Below are positions 20,757 through 31,221 of a stretch of 64,000 nt of DNA, in pieces. A program made the translations under genes and the position numbers. Source of the DNA: Pseudomonas koreensis (GTDB lineage: Bacteria; Pseudomonadota; Gammaproteobacteria; Pseudomonadales; Pseudomonadaceae); assembly GCF_025447595.1 (NCBI RefSeq), contig NZ_JAOEJU010000001.1, positions 682,001 through 746,000 on the forward strand. The letters run 5' to 3'. How positions within the stretch are numbered: position 1 is the first letter of the stretch; every line of letters starts with the position of its first letter. The notes under the pieces are model-generated. The model saw only the letters and a list, made by a program, of their open reading frames with translations, was not told the origin of the DNA and did no database searches.

Positions 20757-22402
20757 GCAAACGCTGGGCATTGCCGCTGTTGCTGGGGATTTTCCTGCTG
20801 GCCTATCTGCTGCCGCTGGGCAGTCACGGTTTGTGGATTCCCGATGAAACCCGTTACGCGCAAATCAGCCAGGAGATGCTGCTGAGCGGTAACTGGGCAT
20901 CACCGCACTTCATGAGTCTGCGTTATTTCGAAAAACCGGCGGCCGGTTACTGGATGATCGCCCTCGGGCAGGCCGTGTTCGGGCAGAACCTGTTCGGCGT
21001 GCGTTTCGCCTCGGCGCTGAGCACCGGGCTGAGCGTGCTGCTGTGCTTCCTCATCGCCCGCCGCTTGTGGAACGAGCCGCGCAAAAGCTTCGTCTGCGCC
21101 CTGCTCTACATGAGTTTCACCATCGTCGCCGGCCAGGCCGGTTACGCCAACCTCGATCCGCAATTTACCTTCTGGGTCAATCTGAGTCTGGTGGCGCTGT
21201 GGTTTGCGCTCGACAGCCGCTCCAACGGCCAGCGCATGGTCGGTTGGGCGGTGCTGGGACTGGCGTGCGGCATGGGGTTTATGACCAAGGGCTTTCTCGC
21301 CTGGCTGCTGCCGGTGCTGATCGCCTTGCCGTGGATGCTCTGGCAAAAGCGCTGGAAGGAGTTGCTGTTCTACGGCCCGGTGGCCATCGCGGTGGCGATC
21401 ATCGTCAGCCTGCCGTGGGTGTTGGCGGTTCACAGTCAGGAACCGGATTACTGGCGATTCTTCTTCTGGCACGAACACATCCGTCGTTTTGCCGGCGACG
21501 ATGCCCAGCATGACGCGCCATGGTGGTTCTACCTGCCGCTATTGGTGGCATTCAGTCTGCCGTGGGTCGGCATGCTGCCGGTGGCGTTGAAACAGGCGTG
21601 GCACACCCGCCGCGAAACCAGCATCGCGTTTCTCGGCCTGTGGCTGCTGATGCCGCTGCTGTTTTTCAGTCTGAGCAACGGCAAACTGCCGACTTACATC
21701 CTGCCGTGCCTGCTGCCGCTGGCGTTGTTGATGGGCCATGCGCTGGCTGATCGCTTGCGCCTGGAGCAAGGTCGGGCGCTGGGCCTCAATGGCCTGCTGA
21801 ACCTGTTGCTGGGCGTGGTCACGCTGATTGCACTGGTTTACGTGCAACTCAAACGCCCGCTGTACGACCACGAACTGCACAGTCTGGTACTGGTGTTCAT
21901 CGCGTTGATCGGCTGGATCATCAGCAACCTGCTGCAAGCGTTCCGGCCGTTGCAGTGCTGGGCCGCACCCGCGCTCGGCAGCCTGCTGTTCATCGCGATA
22001 CTGCCGGCCGCGTTGCCCAAGTCCGTGGTGGCCAACAAAACCCCGGATCAATTCATCCTGCATCACATGGACGAACTGGCCGACACCACACAACTGTTGA
22101 GCAACGACCTGGGGGCGGCCTCGGCCCTGGCCTGGCGCCTGAAACGCCCGCAAGTCGCGTTGTACAACACGATAGGCGAATTGAAATATGGCCTGGCCTA
22201 TCCTGACGGCATTCAACAGCGGGTCGATCCCGACCGGGTGCAACAGTGGATGCGCGAAGCCCGCAAGACCGGTCCGGTCGGCGTGGTGATGCGGGTCAAG
22301 GGGCAAGACGAACTGGACGAACTCGACAGACTGCCCAAGGACGGCGTTCGGTATGAACAAGGCAATCTGGTGATCATGATCCTGCCCAAGGAGGTGTCAT
22401 GA
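20753..22402 (+). CDS. arnT: Lipid A 4-amino-4-deoxy-L-arabinosyltransferase ArnT (operon copy)
   Basis: A 549 aa polytopic GT83 enzyme with about 12-13 membrane segments. It shows the periplasmic [19 protein letters not shown] loop with the acidic DETR motif, a YFEKP segment, [26 protein letters not shown], and a C-terminal periplasmic domain. It transfers aminoarabinose to lipid A phosphates and so lowers binding of cationic peptides. It is closely related over its full length to the 8719 gene product. Start and stop overlap arnD and arnE. Confidence 0.95.
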   Translation: MSKRWALPLLLGIFLLAYLLPLGSHGLWIPDETRYAQISQEMLLSGNWASPHFMSLRYFEKPAAGYWMIALGQAVFGQNLFGVRFASALSTGLSVLLCFLIARRLWNEPRKSFVCALLYMSFTIVAGQAGYANLDPQFTFWVNLSLVALWFALDSRSNGQRMVGWAVLGLACGMGFMTKGFLAWLLPVLIALPWMLWQKRWKELLFYGPVAIAVAIIVSLPWVLAVHSQEPDYWRFFFWHEHIRRFAGDDAQHDAPWWFYLPLLVAFSLPWVGMLPVALKQAWHTRRETSIAFLGLWLLMPLLFFSLSNGKLPTYILPCLLPLALLMGHALADRLRLEQGRALGLNGLLNLLLGVVTLIALVYVQLKRPLYDHELHSLVLVFIALIGWIISNLLQAFRPLQCWAAPALGSLLFIAILPAALPKSVVANKTPDQFILHHMDELADTTQLLSNDLGAASALAWRLKRPQVALYNTIGELKYGLAYPDGIQQRVDPDRVQQWMREARKTGPVGVVMRVKGQDELDELDRLPKDGVRYEQGNLVIMILPKEVS

Positions 22403-22743
22403 GCCTGTTGCTGCTGTTGGCCGCGTGCCTGCTGACCTGCCTGGGCCAGGTCGCGCAGAAATACGCCGTGGAGAGCTGGCGCGGCGTCGATTCGACCTGG
22501 GCCGAAAAACTGCGCTCGCCCTGGCTGTGGCTGGCGCTGTTCGCCCTCGGCGCCGGCCTGCTGGTCTGGCTGCTGGTGTTACAGAGGCTGCCGGTCGGCA
22601 TTGCCTACCCGATGCTCAGTCTCAATTTCGTGGTCATTACGCTGATTGCCCGCTTTGTGTTCCGCGAAGCGGTCGATGGCCGCCACTGGTTCGGTGTCGC
22701 GCTGGTGCTCGGCGGCGTGGCGCTGCTGGGGCAACACACATGA
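22399..22743 (+). CDS. arnE: Undecaprenyl-phosphate-aminoarabinose flippase subunit ArnE
   Basis: A 114 aa small multidrug-resistance-like (EamA/DMT half-size) protein with four hydrophobic helices. It contains [15 protein letters not shown] and an [12 protein letters not shown] loop typical of ArnE. With ArnF it should flip undecaprenyl-phosphate-Ara4N to the periplasm for ArnT. The ATG overlaps the arnT stop, and its stop overlaps the arnF ATG. Confidence 0.92.
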   Translation: MSLLLLLAACLLTCLGQVAQKYAVESWRGVDSTWAEKLRSPWLWLALFALGAGLLVWLLVLQRLPVGIAYPMLSLNFVVITLIARFVFREAVDGRHWFGVALVLGGVALLGQHT

Positions 22744-23144
22744 ACCAGCGCCGTGGAATCGCTTACGCCCTCACCAGTGTCGGGCTGGTCAGTGCTGCCC
22801 AACTGGGCATGCGCTGGAGCATGACGCGCCTGCCCGCCCCCGATCAGTGGCTGACGCTGACCCATATCGACCTGTCGGCGCTGACCGTGGTGCTGGCGGC
22901 GATCTTCGCCTATGCGCTGTCGATGCTCTGCTGGCTGCTCGCCCTGCGCGATCTTCCGCTGGGCCGGGCCTACTCGCTGCTGAGCATCAGCTATGCGCTG
23001 GTATACCTGCTGGCGGCCAGCCTGCCGCTGTTCAACGAAACCTTCAGTTTTTCCCGTTCGCTGGGCGTGGCGCTGGTCATGCTCGGCGTCATCACCATTA
23101 ACAGTCGTCCCGTTCAAGCGCCCGAACTCAGGAGTTCGCCATGA
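22740..23144 (+). CDS. arnF: Undecaprenyl-phosphate-aminoarabinose flippase subunit ArnF
   Basis: A 134 aa four-helix membrane protein, partner of ArnE. The start at 22740 overlaps the arnE stop (ATGA); the same frame is open further upstream inside arnE but that stretch is arginine-rich and unlike the family. Motifs include [19 protein letters not shown]. The stop overlaps the ugd ATG. Confidence 0.9.
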   Translation: MNQRRGIAYALTSVGLVSAAQLGMRWSMTRLPAPDQWLTLTHIDLSALTVVLAAIFAYALSMLCWLLALRDLPLGRAYSLLSISYALVYLLAASLPLFNETFSFSRSLGVALVMLGVITINSRPVQAPELRSSP

Positions 23145-24520
23145 AAATCACAGTATTTGGTAGCGGTTATGTTGGCCTGGTGCAGGCCGCCGTGCTGGCC
23201 GAAGTCGGCCATGACGTGGTGTGCATGGACATCGACGAGAAAAAAGTCGAGCTGTTGCGCGAGGGTCACGTCAGCATCTTCGAGCCGGGGCTGGCCAGTC
23301 TGGTCCGCGAAGGCCTGGACGCCGGACGCCTGCAATTCACCTGCGATGAAAAACTCGCGGTGCAGCACGGCAAAGTCGCGTTCATCGCTGTCGGCACCCC
23401 GTCGAAAGAAGATGGCTCGGCCGACTTGCGTTACGTGTTGTCAGTGGGCGACGCGGTGGCCCGCCATCGTGAGCAGGCACTGATTCTGGTGGAGAAATCC
23501 ACCGTGCCCGTCGGCACCGGCGACACCTTGCGCACCCATCTGGACAAAGCGCTGGTCAAGGCCGGGCGCCTGTTGCAGTTCGATATCGTGTCCAACCCGG
23601 AATTTCTCAAGGAAGGCTCGGCGGTCGCCGATTGCCGCCGGCCGGACCGGATCGTCATCGGCTGCGAGCGTGAAGAAGTGCGCGACGTGATGCGTGACCT
23701 GTACTCGCCGTTCAACCGCAACCACGACCGCATCATGTTCATGGACCTGCGCAGCGCCGAGCTGACCAAGTACGCCGCCAACTGCATGCTGGCGACCAAG
23801 ATCAGTTTCATCAACCAGATCGCCGAGCTGGCCGAACACCTGGGGGCAGACATCGAATCGGTGCGCCAGGGCATCGGGGCCGACAGCCGAATCGGTTACC
23901 ACTTCATCTATCCCGGTTGCGGTTACGGCGGTTCGTGCTTCCCCAAAGACATGCGTGCCCTGATTCACAGTGCCGAAGAGGCACACTGTTCCAGCGACTT
24001 GCTGCAAGCCGTGGAAGCGATCAACCAGCGGCAGAAACACAAGTTGTTCGAACGCATCAACGCGTTCTACAAGGGCGACCTGCGCGGCAAGACGTTCGCG
24101 CTGTGGGGGCTGGCGTTCAAACCGAACACCGACGACATGCGCGACGCGCCGAGCCGGGTCTTGCTGGAGTCGCTGTGGGCCGCCGGCGCCAACGTACGCG
24201 CGTTCGACCCGGAAGCGATGCAGGAAACCCAGCATCTGTACCCGGACGAAACGAAGCTGATGCTGATGGGCACACCCGAATCGGTACTGGCCGGTTCCGA
24301 CGCGCTGATCATCTGCACCGAATGGCAGCAGTTCAAGGCACCGGACTTTGACCTGATTCAGCAACGCTTGAAAGCCCCGGTGATCTTCGACGGCCGCAAC
24401 CTGTACGACGCCGAACGCCTGGCCCGTAACGGCTTCCATTACTTCCCGATGGGCCGGGGTGAGTCGCGCACCTTGCCGATTCCGTTGCAGCAATGGCCGC
24501 ACACCTCGGACGTCGCTTGA
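23141..24520 (+). CDS. ugd: UDP-glucose 6-dehydrogenase Ugd (PmrE)
   Basis: A 459 aa enzyme that makes UDP-glucuronate, the precursor used by ArnA. The N-terminal NAD domain has [12 protein letters not shown], then [21 protein letters not shown], and the catalytic cysteine in [12 protein letters not shown] near residue 267. A C-terminal UDP-binding domain follows with [18 protein letters not shown]. As the last core gene of the operon it supplies substrate in step with use, as in P. aeruginosa. It overlaps both neighbours. Confidence 0.95.
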   Translation: MKITVFGSGYVGLVQAAVLAEVGHDVVCMDIDEKKVELLREGHVSIFEPGLASLVREGLDAGRLQFTCDEKLAVQHGKVAFIAVGTPSKEDGSADLRYVLSVGDAVARHREQALILVEKSTVPVGTGDTLRTHLDKALVKAGRLLQFDIVSNPEFLKEGSAVADCRRPDRIVIGCEREEVRDVMRDLYSPFNRNHDRIMFMDLRSAELTKYAANCMLATKISFINQIAELAEHLGADIESVRQGIGADSRIGYHFIYPGCGYGGSCFPKDMRALIHSAEEAHCSSDLLQAVEAINQRQKHKLFERINAFYKGDLRGKTFALWGLAFKPNTDDMRDAPSRVLLESLWAAGANVRAFDPEAMQETQHLYPDETKLMLMGTPESVLAGSDALIICTEWQQFKAPDFDLIQQRLKAPVIFDGRNLYDAERLARNGFHYFPMGRGESRTLPIPLQQWPHTSDVA

Positions 24521-26112
24521 TCACGTTGTCCCCTGCCATCCGCCGGCAGTCCCTGTTCGCAGGGCTGCTGGCGCTTTTGCTGTTCATCGCCGGGGTATAC
24601 GGACAGGCGCCCATCGGTTTCGATTCGCGGTTTGTGTTGTTCGCCCAGGAAATGCTGCGCCACGGGCCCAGTGTTTTTCCCACGACCTACGGCGAGCCGT
24701 ACGCCGATTACCTGTCGACGTCGACAGTGTTCATCTGGCTGTTGTCGTTGCCGTTCGGGACGGTCAACAGCCTGACGGCCTGGTTGCCGAGCGCGGTCGC
24801 CGGAGCAGTCACCGTGACGTTGATGTATCGCTTGCTCGCGCCCTCATCCGTGCGCTGGGCGGTGGTCAGCATCGCGTTGCTGATGCTCACCAGCACCTTC
24901 ATCACCGAGACCCGCGCCGTCTCGCAAGACGCGATGCTCGCCGCCGTAGCGCTGGCGGTATTTTATCTCGGCTATGCCCATGACCACTTCGGTGCCGGTC
25001 GACGCTGGCCATTGGTGTTCGTTTTGCTATTGCTGGGATTCGGCATTCGCGGGCCGATCGGTCTGGTGGTGCCGACCGGCATGCTGTGCACCTATTACCT
25101 GATCAACCGACAATGGTCACGGCTATTGTTGTTCGGGGTGCTGGCGTCGGGGCTGCTCATCGCCTGCGTGGTGGTATTGCTCTGGCTGGCGGACCTCAGC
25201 GGTGGCCCCGCATTCCGTCAGGACGTGATTCGCATGCAATTCATGGGGCGCATGGACGGCAGCGAAGGCGTCAGTGGTTCGCTGTATTACTTCACCAGCT
25301 CGCTGGGCAACTACGCGTTGGCCTACCCATTGGCATTGCTGGCGCTGGCAGCCGCGTGGCTGAGCAAACCGCAGCAACGCGGTCCGGCCTTGCAACTGGT
25401 GAAATACTGCGCCGCGGCTGGGTTGATCGTGATAATCGGGCTGTCGATCCCGCAGGCGAAAAAGGCCCGTTACCTGCTGCCGATGCTGCCCATGGCGGCG
25501 ATCATCGCGGCGTATCCGTTTCAGGTATTGCATGGCCGGGTGTTTGCCTGGCTGCGTGTTGGTATGCAGGGGCTCTGGCTGCTGATTCCGGGACTGCTGA
25601 TCGTGGTTTTGTTGTGGGCCGAACGCCGGTTTCCCGAAACCGCGACAGACTTGACGCTGATTCTGATTGTATTGGGTACGTTGCAACTGGTGGCGCTGTC
25701 GCGGCTGATCTTCGTGCGCTGGCGTGCGGAAATACTGGCGCTCAGTGCGGTTCTGGCAGTGTGGTCGGTGTATGCACTGGTGTTCGAGCCCGTGGAGCGT
25801 CAGCTCTACGACACCCGCACTTTCAGTCGCGCCGTGTTTGCGCAGGTCCGGCAAAACCCTGCGCCGCTGGTGCTCCATGGCATGGGCAAGGACGCCAAGG
25901 CAATCAAGTTCATGGTCAATATCGAGCAGGATCTGCAACCGCTGTTCACCGAAACCACGCAAGAGCTCGAAGCACTCAAAGGTCCGGCATGGTTGATGAT
26001 GGATCGCAGCGACATGCACGCCTTGCAAGGAACGTCACTGGGGTCATTGCAACCGGTATTGAGCGGTCGTTTCGATAAAAACGATTATGTGTTGCTGTGG
26101 CTGGCGCCTTAA
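24493..26112 (+). CDS. ArnT-like (GT83/PMT-type) membrane glycosyltransferase, third in the window
   Basis: A 539 aa protein with about 12 membrane helices and an early periplasmic acidic loop (YGQAPIGFDSRFVLFAQEML) that replaces the DETR of ArnT with FDSR. It also has EPYADYLSTSTVFIWL and an IPQAKKARYLLPMLPMA segment similar in place to the ArnT KLPTYILP motif. It is clearly related to ArnT but divergent, so the donor or acceptor sugar may differ. The first 28 bases overlap ugd; the ATG at 24493 or a TTG at 24517 could be the start, and neither has a strong ribosome site. It appears to be an added tail gene of the arn operon. Confidence 0.82.
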   Translation: MAAHLGRRLITLSPAIRRQSLFAGLLALLLFIAGVYGQAPIGFDSRFVLFAQEMLRHGPSVFPTTYGEPYADYLSTSTVFIWLLSLPFGTVNSLTAWLPSAVAGAVTVTLMYRLLAPSSVRWAVVSIALLMLTSTFITETRAVSQDAMLAAVALAVFYLGYAHDHFGAGRRWPLVFVLLLLGFGIRGPIGLVVPTGMLCTYYLINRQWSRLLLFGVLASGLLIACVVVLLWLADLSGGPAFRQDVIRMQFMGRMDGSEGVSGSLYYFTSSLGNYALAYPLALLALAAAWLSKPQQRGPALQLVKYCAAAGLIVIIGLSIPQAKKARYLLPMLPMAAIIAAYPFQVLHGRVFAWLRVGMQGLWLLIPGLLIVVLLWAERRFPETATDLTLILIVLGTLQLVALSRLIFVRWRAEILALSAVLAVWSVYALVFEPVERQLYDTRTFSRAVFAQVRQNPAPLVLHGMGKDAKAIKFMVNIEQDLQPLFTETTQELEALKGPAWLMMDRSDMHALQGTSLGSLQPVLSGRFDKNDYVLLWLAP

Positions 26113-26148
26113 CCTTCGTGACATGTATTCGACAAGGACAGCTGCACC

Positions 26149-26676
26149 ATGACTTTTACCGTGCGAGCGGCCCGTGCGGCCGACGCCACCGCCCTCCCCG
26201 CCATCGAGCAATCCGCCGCTGAACTGTTTCGCCGCGATTCTTCACTGAACTGGCTGGCAGATGCCGCCGTGCCGCAAGCATTGGAGCATTTGCCCGCCAT
26301 TGAACGGGGCGAACTGTGGGTTGCGGAAAACAACGACGGGCAACTTGCAGGTTTTTTAAGGGCGTTGACTGTCGACCAACAGTTGCACATTGAGGAACTG
26401 TCCGTCAGCCAACACTTTCAGGGCCGGGGCGTCGGTCGCAAGTTACTGTTGGCGGCGATTGAACAGGCGCGTCTGTGGCAACTTCGGGCGGTGACGCTGA
26501 CGACCTTTCGAGATCTGCCGTGGAATGCGCCGTTTTATCAACGCATGGGTTTTGCGCTATTGAGCGCCGAGGATACCGGCGCACGTCTGAACCATGTTTT
26601 GCGCGATGAAATCGCTCACGGATTACCTGGCGAGCGCCGCTGCGCCATGCGCCTGGTCATCACGCCGACGCCTTGA
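26149..26676 (+). CDS. GNAT family N-acetyltransferase
   Basis: A 175 aa GNAT protein with the acetyl-CoA-binding motif VSQHFQGRGVGRKLL at about residues 85-99 (Q-x-x-G-x-G/A) and the C-terminal WNAPFYQRMGFALLS strand-helix. AAGGA lies before the ATG. It sits 36 bases after the arn operon tail and may be co-transcribed with it. The 3' end overlaps the convergent LysR gene by 17 bases. The substrate cannot be told from sequence. Confidence 0.87.
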   Translation: MTFTVRAARAADATALPAIEQSAAELFRRDSSLNWLADAAVPQALEHLPAIERGELWVAENNDGQLAGFLRALTVDQQLHIEELSVSQHFQGRGVGRKLLLAAIEQARLWQLRAVTLTTFRDLPWNAPFYQRMGFALLSAEDTGARLNHVLRDEIAHGLPGERRCAMRLVITPTP

Positions 26677-27625
26677 GATCAACGCCCAGCGCCTGGGCGA
26701 ACGCCTTGACCAGCGGACTGCGCACGGTGTTGTGGCGCAGGATCAGATTGAACGGCGTAGAGATATTGATCCGCTCCGGCAGCACCGCGCGAAATTGCCC
26801 TGCCGCCACCAGCGTGGCGGCGTAATGCCGGGGTAGAAATCCTACGAAACGCCCGGTCTTGATCAGCAGCGCCACGGCTTCGACCTGGGTCGCGGAAGCT
26901 GAAAAACTGTCGTAGCGAGCGAAGTTCAGCTTGTCGCGGTGGATCGCATAGCGGTGGTTGATGCACTCGTATTCCTGCAGCACATCAATGCTCATTTGCG
27001 TCTCGGGCAGGTCGAACAGCGGATGTCCAACGGCGCAGTACACCTCCGAACGTTCCTCGTACAACGGGTAATAATCGAACTCTTCGCGGCGTTGATAAAC
27101 CGGAACAATACCGGCAACTAAACGACCTTCCACGACGCCTCTTTCAACTTCATCCAGTTGTGTTGCCTGAAGTTGAAACCTTACTTTAGGCGATTCTTCA
27201 TTGATCCTTTTAAGCGCCGCAACTAACGGCGAACTTTCATCACTGATCGTATTATCAATAACACCCACACCAAGATCACCGATAAGTTCGTTCTGCGCCG
27301 AACTAAGCCGGTCGCGAAAGTTGTCGACCGAAGCAAACAGATCAATCGACGCCTGATACACCAGGCGTCCCTCTTCGGTCAGGTGAAACCCTTCCCGACC
27401 TCGGGTGCACAGGCGCATGCCGATACGGATTTCCAGGTCGGAAATCTGTTTACTGATGGCCGCCAGGCCCACATTCAGCTCGTTTTGCGCCGCGCTGAAG
27501 CCGCCGGCTTCGACCACCGCCTTGAACACCTTGAGCAGTTTGAAATCCAGTCCACTGAGGGCCAACGGCGCTCGATGAGCCGTTTTCAGCGGCGGGTTTC
27601 CGGAATTGGAAAGTGGGGTTTCCAT
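26660..27625 (-). CDS. LysR-family transcriptional regulator
   Basis: A 321 aa LTTR with an N-terminal extension of about 25 residues, a winged HTH (about 26-85; VEAGGFSAAQNELNVGLAAISKQISDLE), and a C-terminal co-inducer domain. It is divergent from the lyase gene at 27937, the usual layout for a LysR activator of a catabolic operon, so I infer that it controls the 27937-36613 cluster in response to the imported compound or an intermediate. GAGG lies somewhat far (11 bases) from the chosen ATG. Confidence 0.88.
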   Translation of the reverse strand: METPLSNSGNPPLKTAHRAPLALSGLDFKLLKVFKAVVEAGGFSAAQNELNVGLAAISKQISDLEIRIGMRLCTRGREGFHLTEEGRLVYQASIDLFASVDNFRDRLSSAQNELIGDLGVGVIDNTISDESSPLVAALKRINEESPKVRFQLQATQLDEVERGVVEGRLVAGIVPVYQRREEFDYYPLYEERSEVYCAVGHPLFDLPETQMSIDVLQEYECINHRYAIHRDKLNFARYDSFSASATQVEAVALLIKTGRFVGFLPRHYAATLVAAGQFRAVLPERINISTPFNLILRHNTVRSPLVKAFAQALGVDLKASA

Positions 27626-27936
27626 AATGCTGATTTACCTCTGGCGCAATGTTCAACAATCTGTGTCCAACAACAAAAACATCGCCGGCTAATAATAATG
27701 ATCACAGAAAACCAGCCTTGGCAACCGCCAGAAAATCCCGAACATCAGTGCCAACTCACTGATCGCCAAACATTAAAAGCTGACACTTCGATCAGCTCTT
27801 GTCTCTTTGCAACTGCCCTCTTGAAAACTGCTTTGGCCTGATTCTGTCTGCTGCGTCTGTCCACTAATTGGCCGGCGCGATTTTCAGGGCCCAGCACACC
27901 AATTTCAGTTCGCGTTACCGACGAGGAAAACAACAA
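27626..27936. other. Divergent promoter region between the LysR and lyase genes
   Basis: About 311 bases with no gene that I can support. It is AT-rich in the middle (CTAATAATAATGATCACAG around 27690-27708) and should hold the LysR-binding site and the promoter of the lyase operon. An upstream in-frame ATG at 27868 exists for the lyase, but the better ribosome site is at 27937. Confidence 0.5.
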
Positions 27937-29364
27937 ATGTCTCAAACCACCGACCGTCTCTGGGGTGCCCGTTTCAAAAGCGGCCCGTCCGCAGCCCTGG
28001 CGGCCCTGTCCCGTTGCCCCGAGCGCTATTTCCGCCTGACGCCGTACGATCTGGCCGGCTCCAAGGCCCACGCCGGGGAACTGCAACGTGCCGGCCTGCT
28101 CGACGAGCAGGAAACCCGCACGATGATCGAAGCCCTGGACGGCATCGGTGCCGATTTCGCTGCCGGGCGCATCGCCCCGACGCTGGACGACGAAGACGTC
28201 CACACCTTCATCGAACGCCTGCTGACCGAACGCCTCGGCGCACTGGGCGGCAAGCTGCGCGCCGGCCGTTCGCGCAACGACCAGACCGCTAACGACCTGC
28301 GCTTGTTCCTGCGTGATCACGTGCGCACCCTGGCCGTGGAAGTGCTGGCCCTGCAAACGGCGCTGGTGGATCAGGCCGAGCAGCACGTCGAGAGCATCTG
28401 CCCGGGTTTCACCCACTTGCAGCAGGCGCAACCGATCGTGTTCGCCCATCACTTGCTGGCCCACGCCCAATCGATGTTGCGTGACGTGCAGCGCCTGGTG
28501 GATTGGGACACGCGCACTTCGCTGTCACCCCTCGGCGCTGCAGCCATGGCCGGTTCCGCCATCGCTCGCCAGCCGCAGCAATCGGCCAAGGAAATGGGCT
28601 ACGCCGGGGTCTGCGAAAACTCCATCGACGCCGTGGCCAGCCGCGATCACGTCGCCGAATTTCTGTTCATCGCCAGCATGCTCGGGATCAACATCTCGCG
28701 CCTGGCCGAAGAGTTCTGCCTGTGGTCGTCGCGCCAGTTCCGCTGGGTCGACCTGGACGACGCCTACGCCACCGGCAGTTCGATCATGCCGCAGAAGAAA
28801 AACCCCGACATCGCCGAACTGGCCCGGGGCAAGGCTGGGCGTCTGATCGGCAACCTGACCGGCCTGCTGTCGACGCTCAAATCCCTGCCGCTGTCGTACA
28901 ACCGCGACCTCAGCGAAGACAAGAACGGCGTGCTCGACAGCGTCGACACCCTGCTGCTGGTGCTACCGGCCATGGCCGGGATGGTCGCGACCATGACCGT
29001 CAACGTCGAGGAACTGCGCCGTCAGGCGCCACTGGGTTTCACCCTCGCCACCGAAGTCGCCGACTGGCTGGCAGTGCGCGGCGTGCCGTTCAAGGAGGCC
29101 CACGAAATCACCGGGGCGCTGGTGCAAGCCTGCGAAAAACACGACCTCGAATTGTGGGAAGCCTCGCCGGCATTGCTGGCCGAGATCGACCCGCGTCTCA
29201 CGGCAGACGTGCGTGACAGCCTGACCCTGGAAGCCGCCATCGCCGCCCGCAGCGGCTGGGGCGGCACCGCGCCGCAACAGGTGCGCGAGCAGATCGGCCG
29301 CCTGAAAACCGCCCTCGCCGCGCAGCAACAGTGGACCGAAAACTACCAGGGCTTCCGCCTCTAA
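27937..29364 (+). CDS. Argininosuccinate-lyase-family C-N lyase (ArgH paralogue)
   Basis: A 475 aa member of the fumarase/aspartase superfamily, ASL branch. It has LWGARF at the start, KLRAGRSRNDQTANDLRLFLRD, the catalytic region PGFTHLQQAQPIVFAHH, and the signature GSSIMPQKKNPD. Such enzymes split an N-substituted aspartate to fumarate plus an amine. It could be an ordinary ArgH, but the next genes encode an amino acid importer, two NodB-fold hydrolases and an MmgE/PrpD protein rather than arginine biosynthesis genes, and a LysR regulator is divergent. This context points to catabolism of an N-succinyl-type compound. Relatives with such activity include EDDS lyase and the iminodisuccinate C-N lyase. 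GAGGAAAA precedes the ATG. Confidence 0.85.
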   Translation: MSQTTDRLWGARFKSGPSAALAALSRCPERYFRLTPYDLAGSKAHAGELQRAGLLDEQETRTMIEALDGIGADFAAGRIAPTLDDEDVHTFIERLLTERLGALGGKLRAGRSRNDQTANDLRLFLRDHVRTLAVEVLALQTALVDQAEQHVESICPGFTHLQQAQPIVFAHHLLAHAQSMLRDVQRLVDWDTRTSLSPLGAAAMAGSAIARQPQQSAKEMGYAGVCENSIDAVASRDHVAEFLFIASMLGINISRLAEEFCLWSSRQFRWVDLDDAYATGSSIMPQKKNPDIAELARGKAGRLIGNLTGLLSTLKSLPLSYNRDLSEDKNGVLDSVDTLLLVLPAMAGMVATMTVNVEELRRQAPLGFTLATEVADWLAVRGVPFKEAHEITGALVQACEKHDLELWEASPALLAEIDPRLTADVRDSLTLEAAIAARSGWGGTAPQQVREQIGRLKTALAAQQQWTENYQGFRL

Positions 29365-29383
29365 CGGCCATGGCACATAACCT

Positions 29384-29487
29384 TGTGGGAGCGAGCTTGC
29401 TCCGGGCGGCGTTCCGACGAATGCGGTGTGTCATTCAACCTCGATGTCGCCTGACACGGCCTATTCGCGAGCAAGCTCGCTCCCACA
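29384..29487. repeat. REPIN (inverted REP pair, one arm degenerate)
   Basis: TGTGGGAGCGAGCTTGCTC at the left and GCGAGCAAGCTCGCTCCCACA at the right. The left unit has lost part of its inner arm (CTCCGGGC instead of CTCGCGA). It lies inside the presumed operon, between the lyase and permease genes. Confidence 0.9.
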
Positions 29488-29528
29488 GTGATCGTGTTGG
29501 ATTTGAAAGTACAGTTCGGAGAAACACC

Positions 29529-30407
29529 ATGAGCCAGACTCAGGCAGAACGACTCCAGGCGGAGCGTAAACTGGCGGAAAACCAGTTCGACATTACCCAG
29601 TACCAGCATGTGCCACGGCGCTATTACGGGCGGATCTTCTTCGCCACCGTGATCGTCATCGCGATCATCGGTCTGGTGCGGGCCTTCGCCGAAGGCAAGA
29701 TCGAATGGTCGTACATCGGCCAGTTCCTCACTTCCGAAGCGATCATGTGGGGCCTGTTCAACACGATCATCATGGCCGTGCTGGCCATGGCGCTGGGCAT
29801 CGTGTTCGGGGTGATCACCGCGATCATGCGCATGTCGGCCAACCCGATCCTGCGCTACGTGGCTGTCACCTACACCTGGCTGTTTCGCGGTACGCCACTG
29901 ATTCTGCAACTGCTGTTGTGGTTCAACCTGGCGCTGATTTTCCCCACCATCGGCATCCCCGGCCTGTTCCAGGTCGACACTGTCAGCCTGATGACACCGT
30001 TCGTGGCCGCCCTGCTCGGTTTGAGCATCAACCAGGGCGCCTACACCGCCGAAGTGGTGCGCGCCGGCCTGCTGTCGGTGGACACCGGCCAGTACGAAGC
30101 AGCCAAGTCGATCGGCATGCCGCGCCTGCAGGCGCTGCGCCGGATCATCCTGCCCCAGGCCATGCGGATCATCATTCCGCCGGTGGGCAACGAATTCATC
30201 GGCATGGTGAAAATGACCTCGCTGGCGAGCGTCATCCAGTACTCGGAACTGCTCTACAACGCCCAGAACATTTACTACGCCAACGCCCGGGTCATGGAGC
30301 TGCTGATCGTCGCCGGTATCTGGTACCTGGCCACCGTCACCGTCCTGTCCTTTGGTCAAAGCCGTCTGGAGCGTCGTTTCGCTCGCGGCGCCGGCAAGCG
30401 TTCTTGA
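29529..30407 (+). CDS. Polar amino acid ABC transporter permease (HisM/GlnP family)
   Basis: A 292 aa permease with a long cytoplasmic N-terminus (about 45 residues, charged), then TM helices beginning at about 40 and a conserved EAA loop [23 protein letters not shown] followed by [13 protein letters not shown]. The ATG at 29529 has GGAG seven bases upstream. Only one permease gene is present, so it would work as a homodimer. With the ATPase and binding protein that follow it makes a complete polar amino acid importer, probably feeding the lyase pathway. Confidence 0.9.
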   Translation: MSQTQAERLQAERKLAENQFDITQYQHVPRRYYGRIFFATVIVIAIIGLVRAFAEGKIEWSYIGQFLTSEAIMWGLFNTIIMAVLAMALGIVFGVITAIMRMSANPILRYVAVTYTWLFRGTPLILQLLLWFNLALIFPTIGIPGLFQVDTVSLMTPFVAALLGLSINQGAYTAEVVRAGLLSVDTGQYEAAKSIGMPRLQALRRIILPQAMRIIIPPVGNEFIGMVKMTSLASVIQYSELLYNAQNIYYANARVMELLIVAGIWYLATVTVLSFGQSRLERRFARGAGKRS

Positions 30408-30417
30408 GGAGTCCGTC

Positions 30418-31182
30418 ATGAGAAGCATCGTCAAGGCCGTGAGCCTGAACAAATATTACGACCAGTACCACGCGCTCAAGGACATCAATATCGAGGTCGA
30501 GCAAGGCGAAGTGCTGTGCATCATCGGCCCGTCCGGCTCGGGCAAGAGCACCCTGCTGCGCTGCGTCAACCAGCTGGAAAAGATCGACAAGGGCGGCCTC
30601 TGGGTCGACGGCGAACTGGTCGGCTACCGCGTGGTCGGGCACAAGCTGCACGAACTCAACGAGTCGCAGATCGCCCGCCAGCGCCTGGCCACCGGCATGG
30701 TGTTCCAGCGTTTCAACCTGTTCCCGCACATGACCGTGCTGCAAAACATCATCGAAGGCCCGTGCCAGGTGCTCAAGCGTTCGCCCAAGGAGGCGCACGA
30801 AGAAGCCCTGGAACTGCTGGCCCGGGTCGGCCTGGCCGACAAACGCAACAGCTACCCGATTGAACTGTCGGGCGGTCAGCAGCAACGGGTGGCGATTGCC
30901 CGCGCGCTGGCCATGCGACCCAAGCTGATGCTGTTCGATGAACCCACTTCGGCACTCGACCCGGAACTGGTCGGTGAGGTGCTGTCGGTGATGCGCGATC
31001 TGGCGCAGACCGGCATGACCATGATCGTCGTCACCCATGAACTGGGCTTCGCCCGGGAGGTTTCCAACCGCATGGTGTTCATGGACGGCGGGCAGATCGT
31101 GGAGGCTGGAAGCCCCGAAGAAATACTAATAAGTCCGCAAAACCCGCGCACCCAAAGCTTCATTTCTGCCGTTCGAACCTGA
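30418..31182 (+). CDS. Polar amino acid ABC transporter ATP-binding protein
   Basis: A 254 aa ABC ATPase with Walker [13 protein letters not shown] (about residues 37-48), signature [15 protein letters not shown], Walker [15 protein letters not shown] and H-loop VVTHELGFA, closely of the GlnQ/HisP type. The ATG at 30418 has GAGGAG upstream, ten bases after the permease stop. An earlier in-frame ATG at 30352 lies within the permease gene and is not needed. Confidence 0.93.
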   Translation: MRSIVKAVSLNKYYDQYHALKDINIEVEQGEVLCIIGPSGSGKSTLLRCVNQLEKIDKGGLWVDGELVGYRVVGHKLHELNESQIARQRLATGMVFQRFNLFPHMTVLQNIIEGPCQVLKRSPKEAHEEALELLARVGLADKRNSYPIELSGGQQQRVAIARALAMRPKLMLFDEPTSALDPELVGEVLSVMRDLAQTGMTMIVVTHELGFAREVSNRMVFMDGGQIVEAGSPEEILISPQNPRTQSFISAVRT

Positions 31183-31221
31183 GGCCCCTTTGGCCTTCAC
31201 AACACTCATAAGAGAACGTCC

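Noticed and set aside
27937..29364. The lyase as the housekeeping ArgH
   Set aside because: Not fully excluded, but the LysR-controlled catabolic neighbourhood and lack of arginine biosynthesis genes make a dedicated catabolic lyase more likely.
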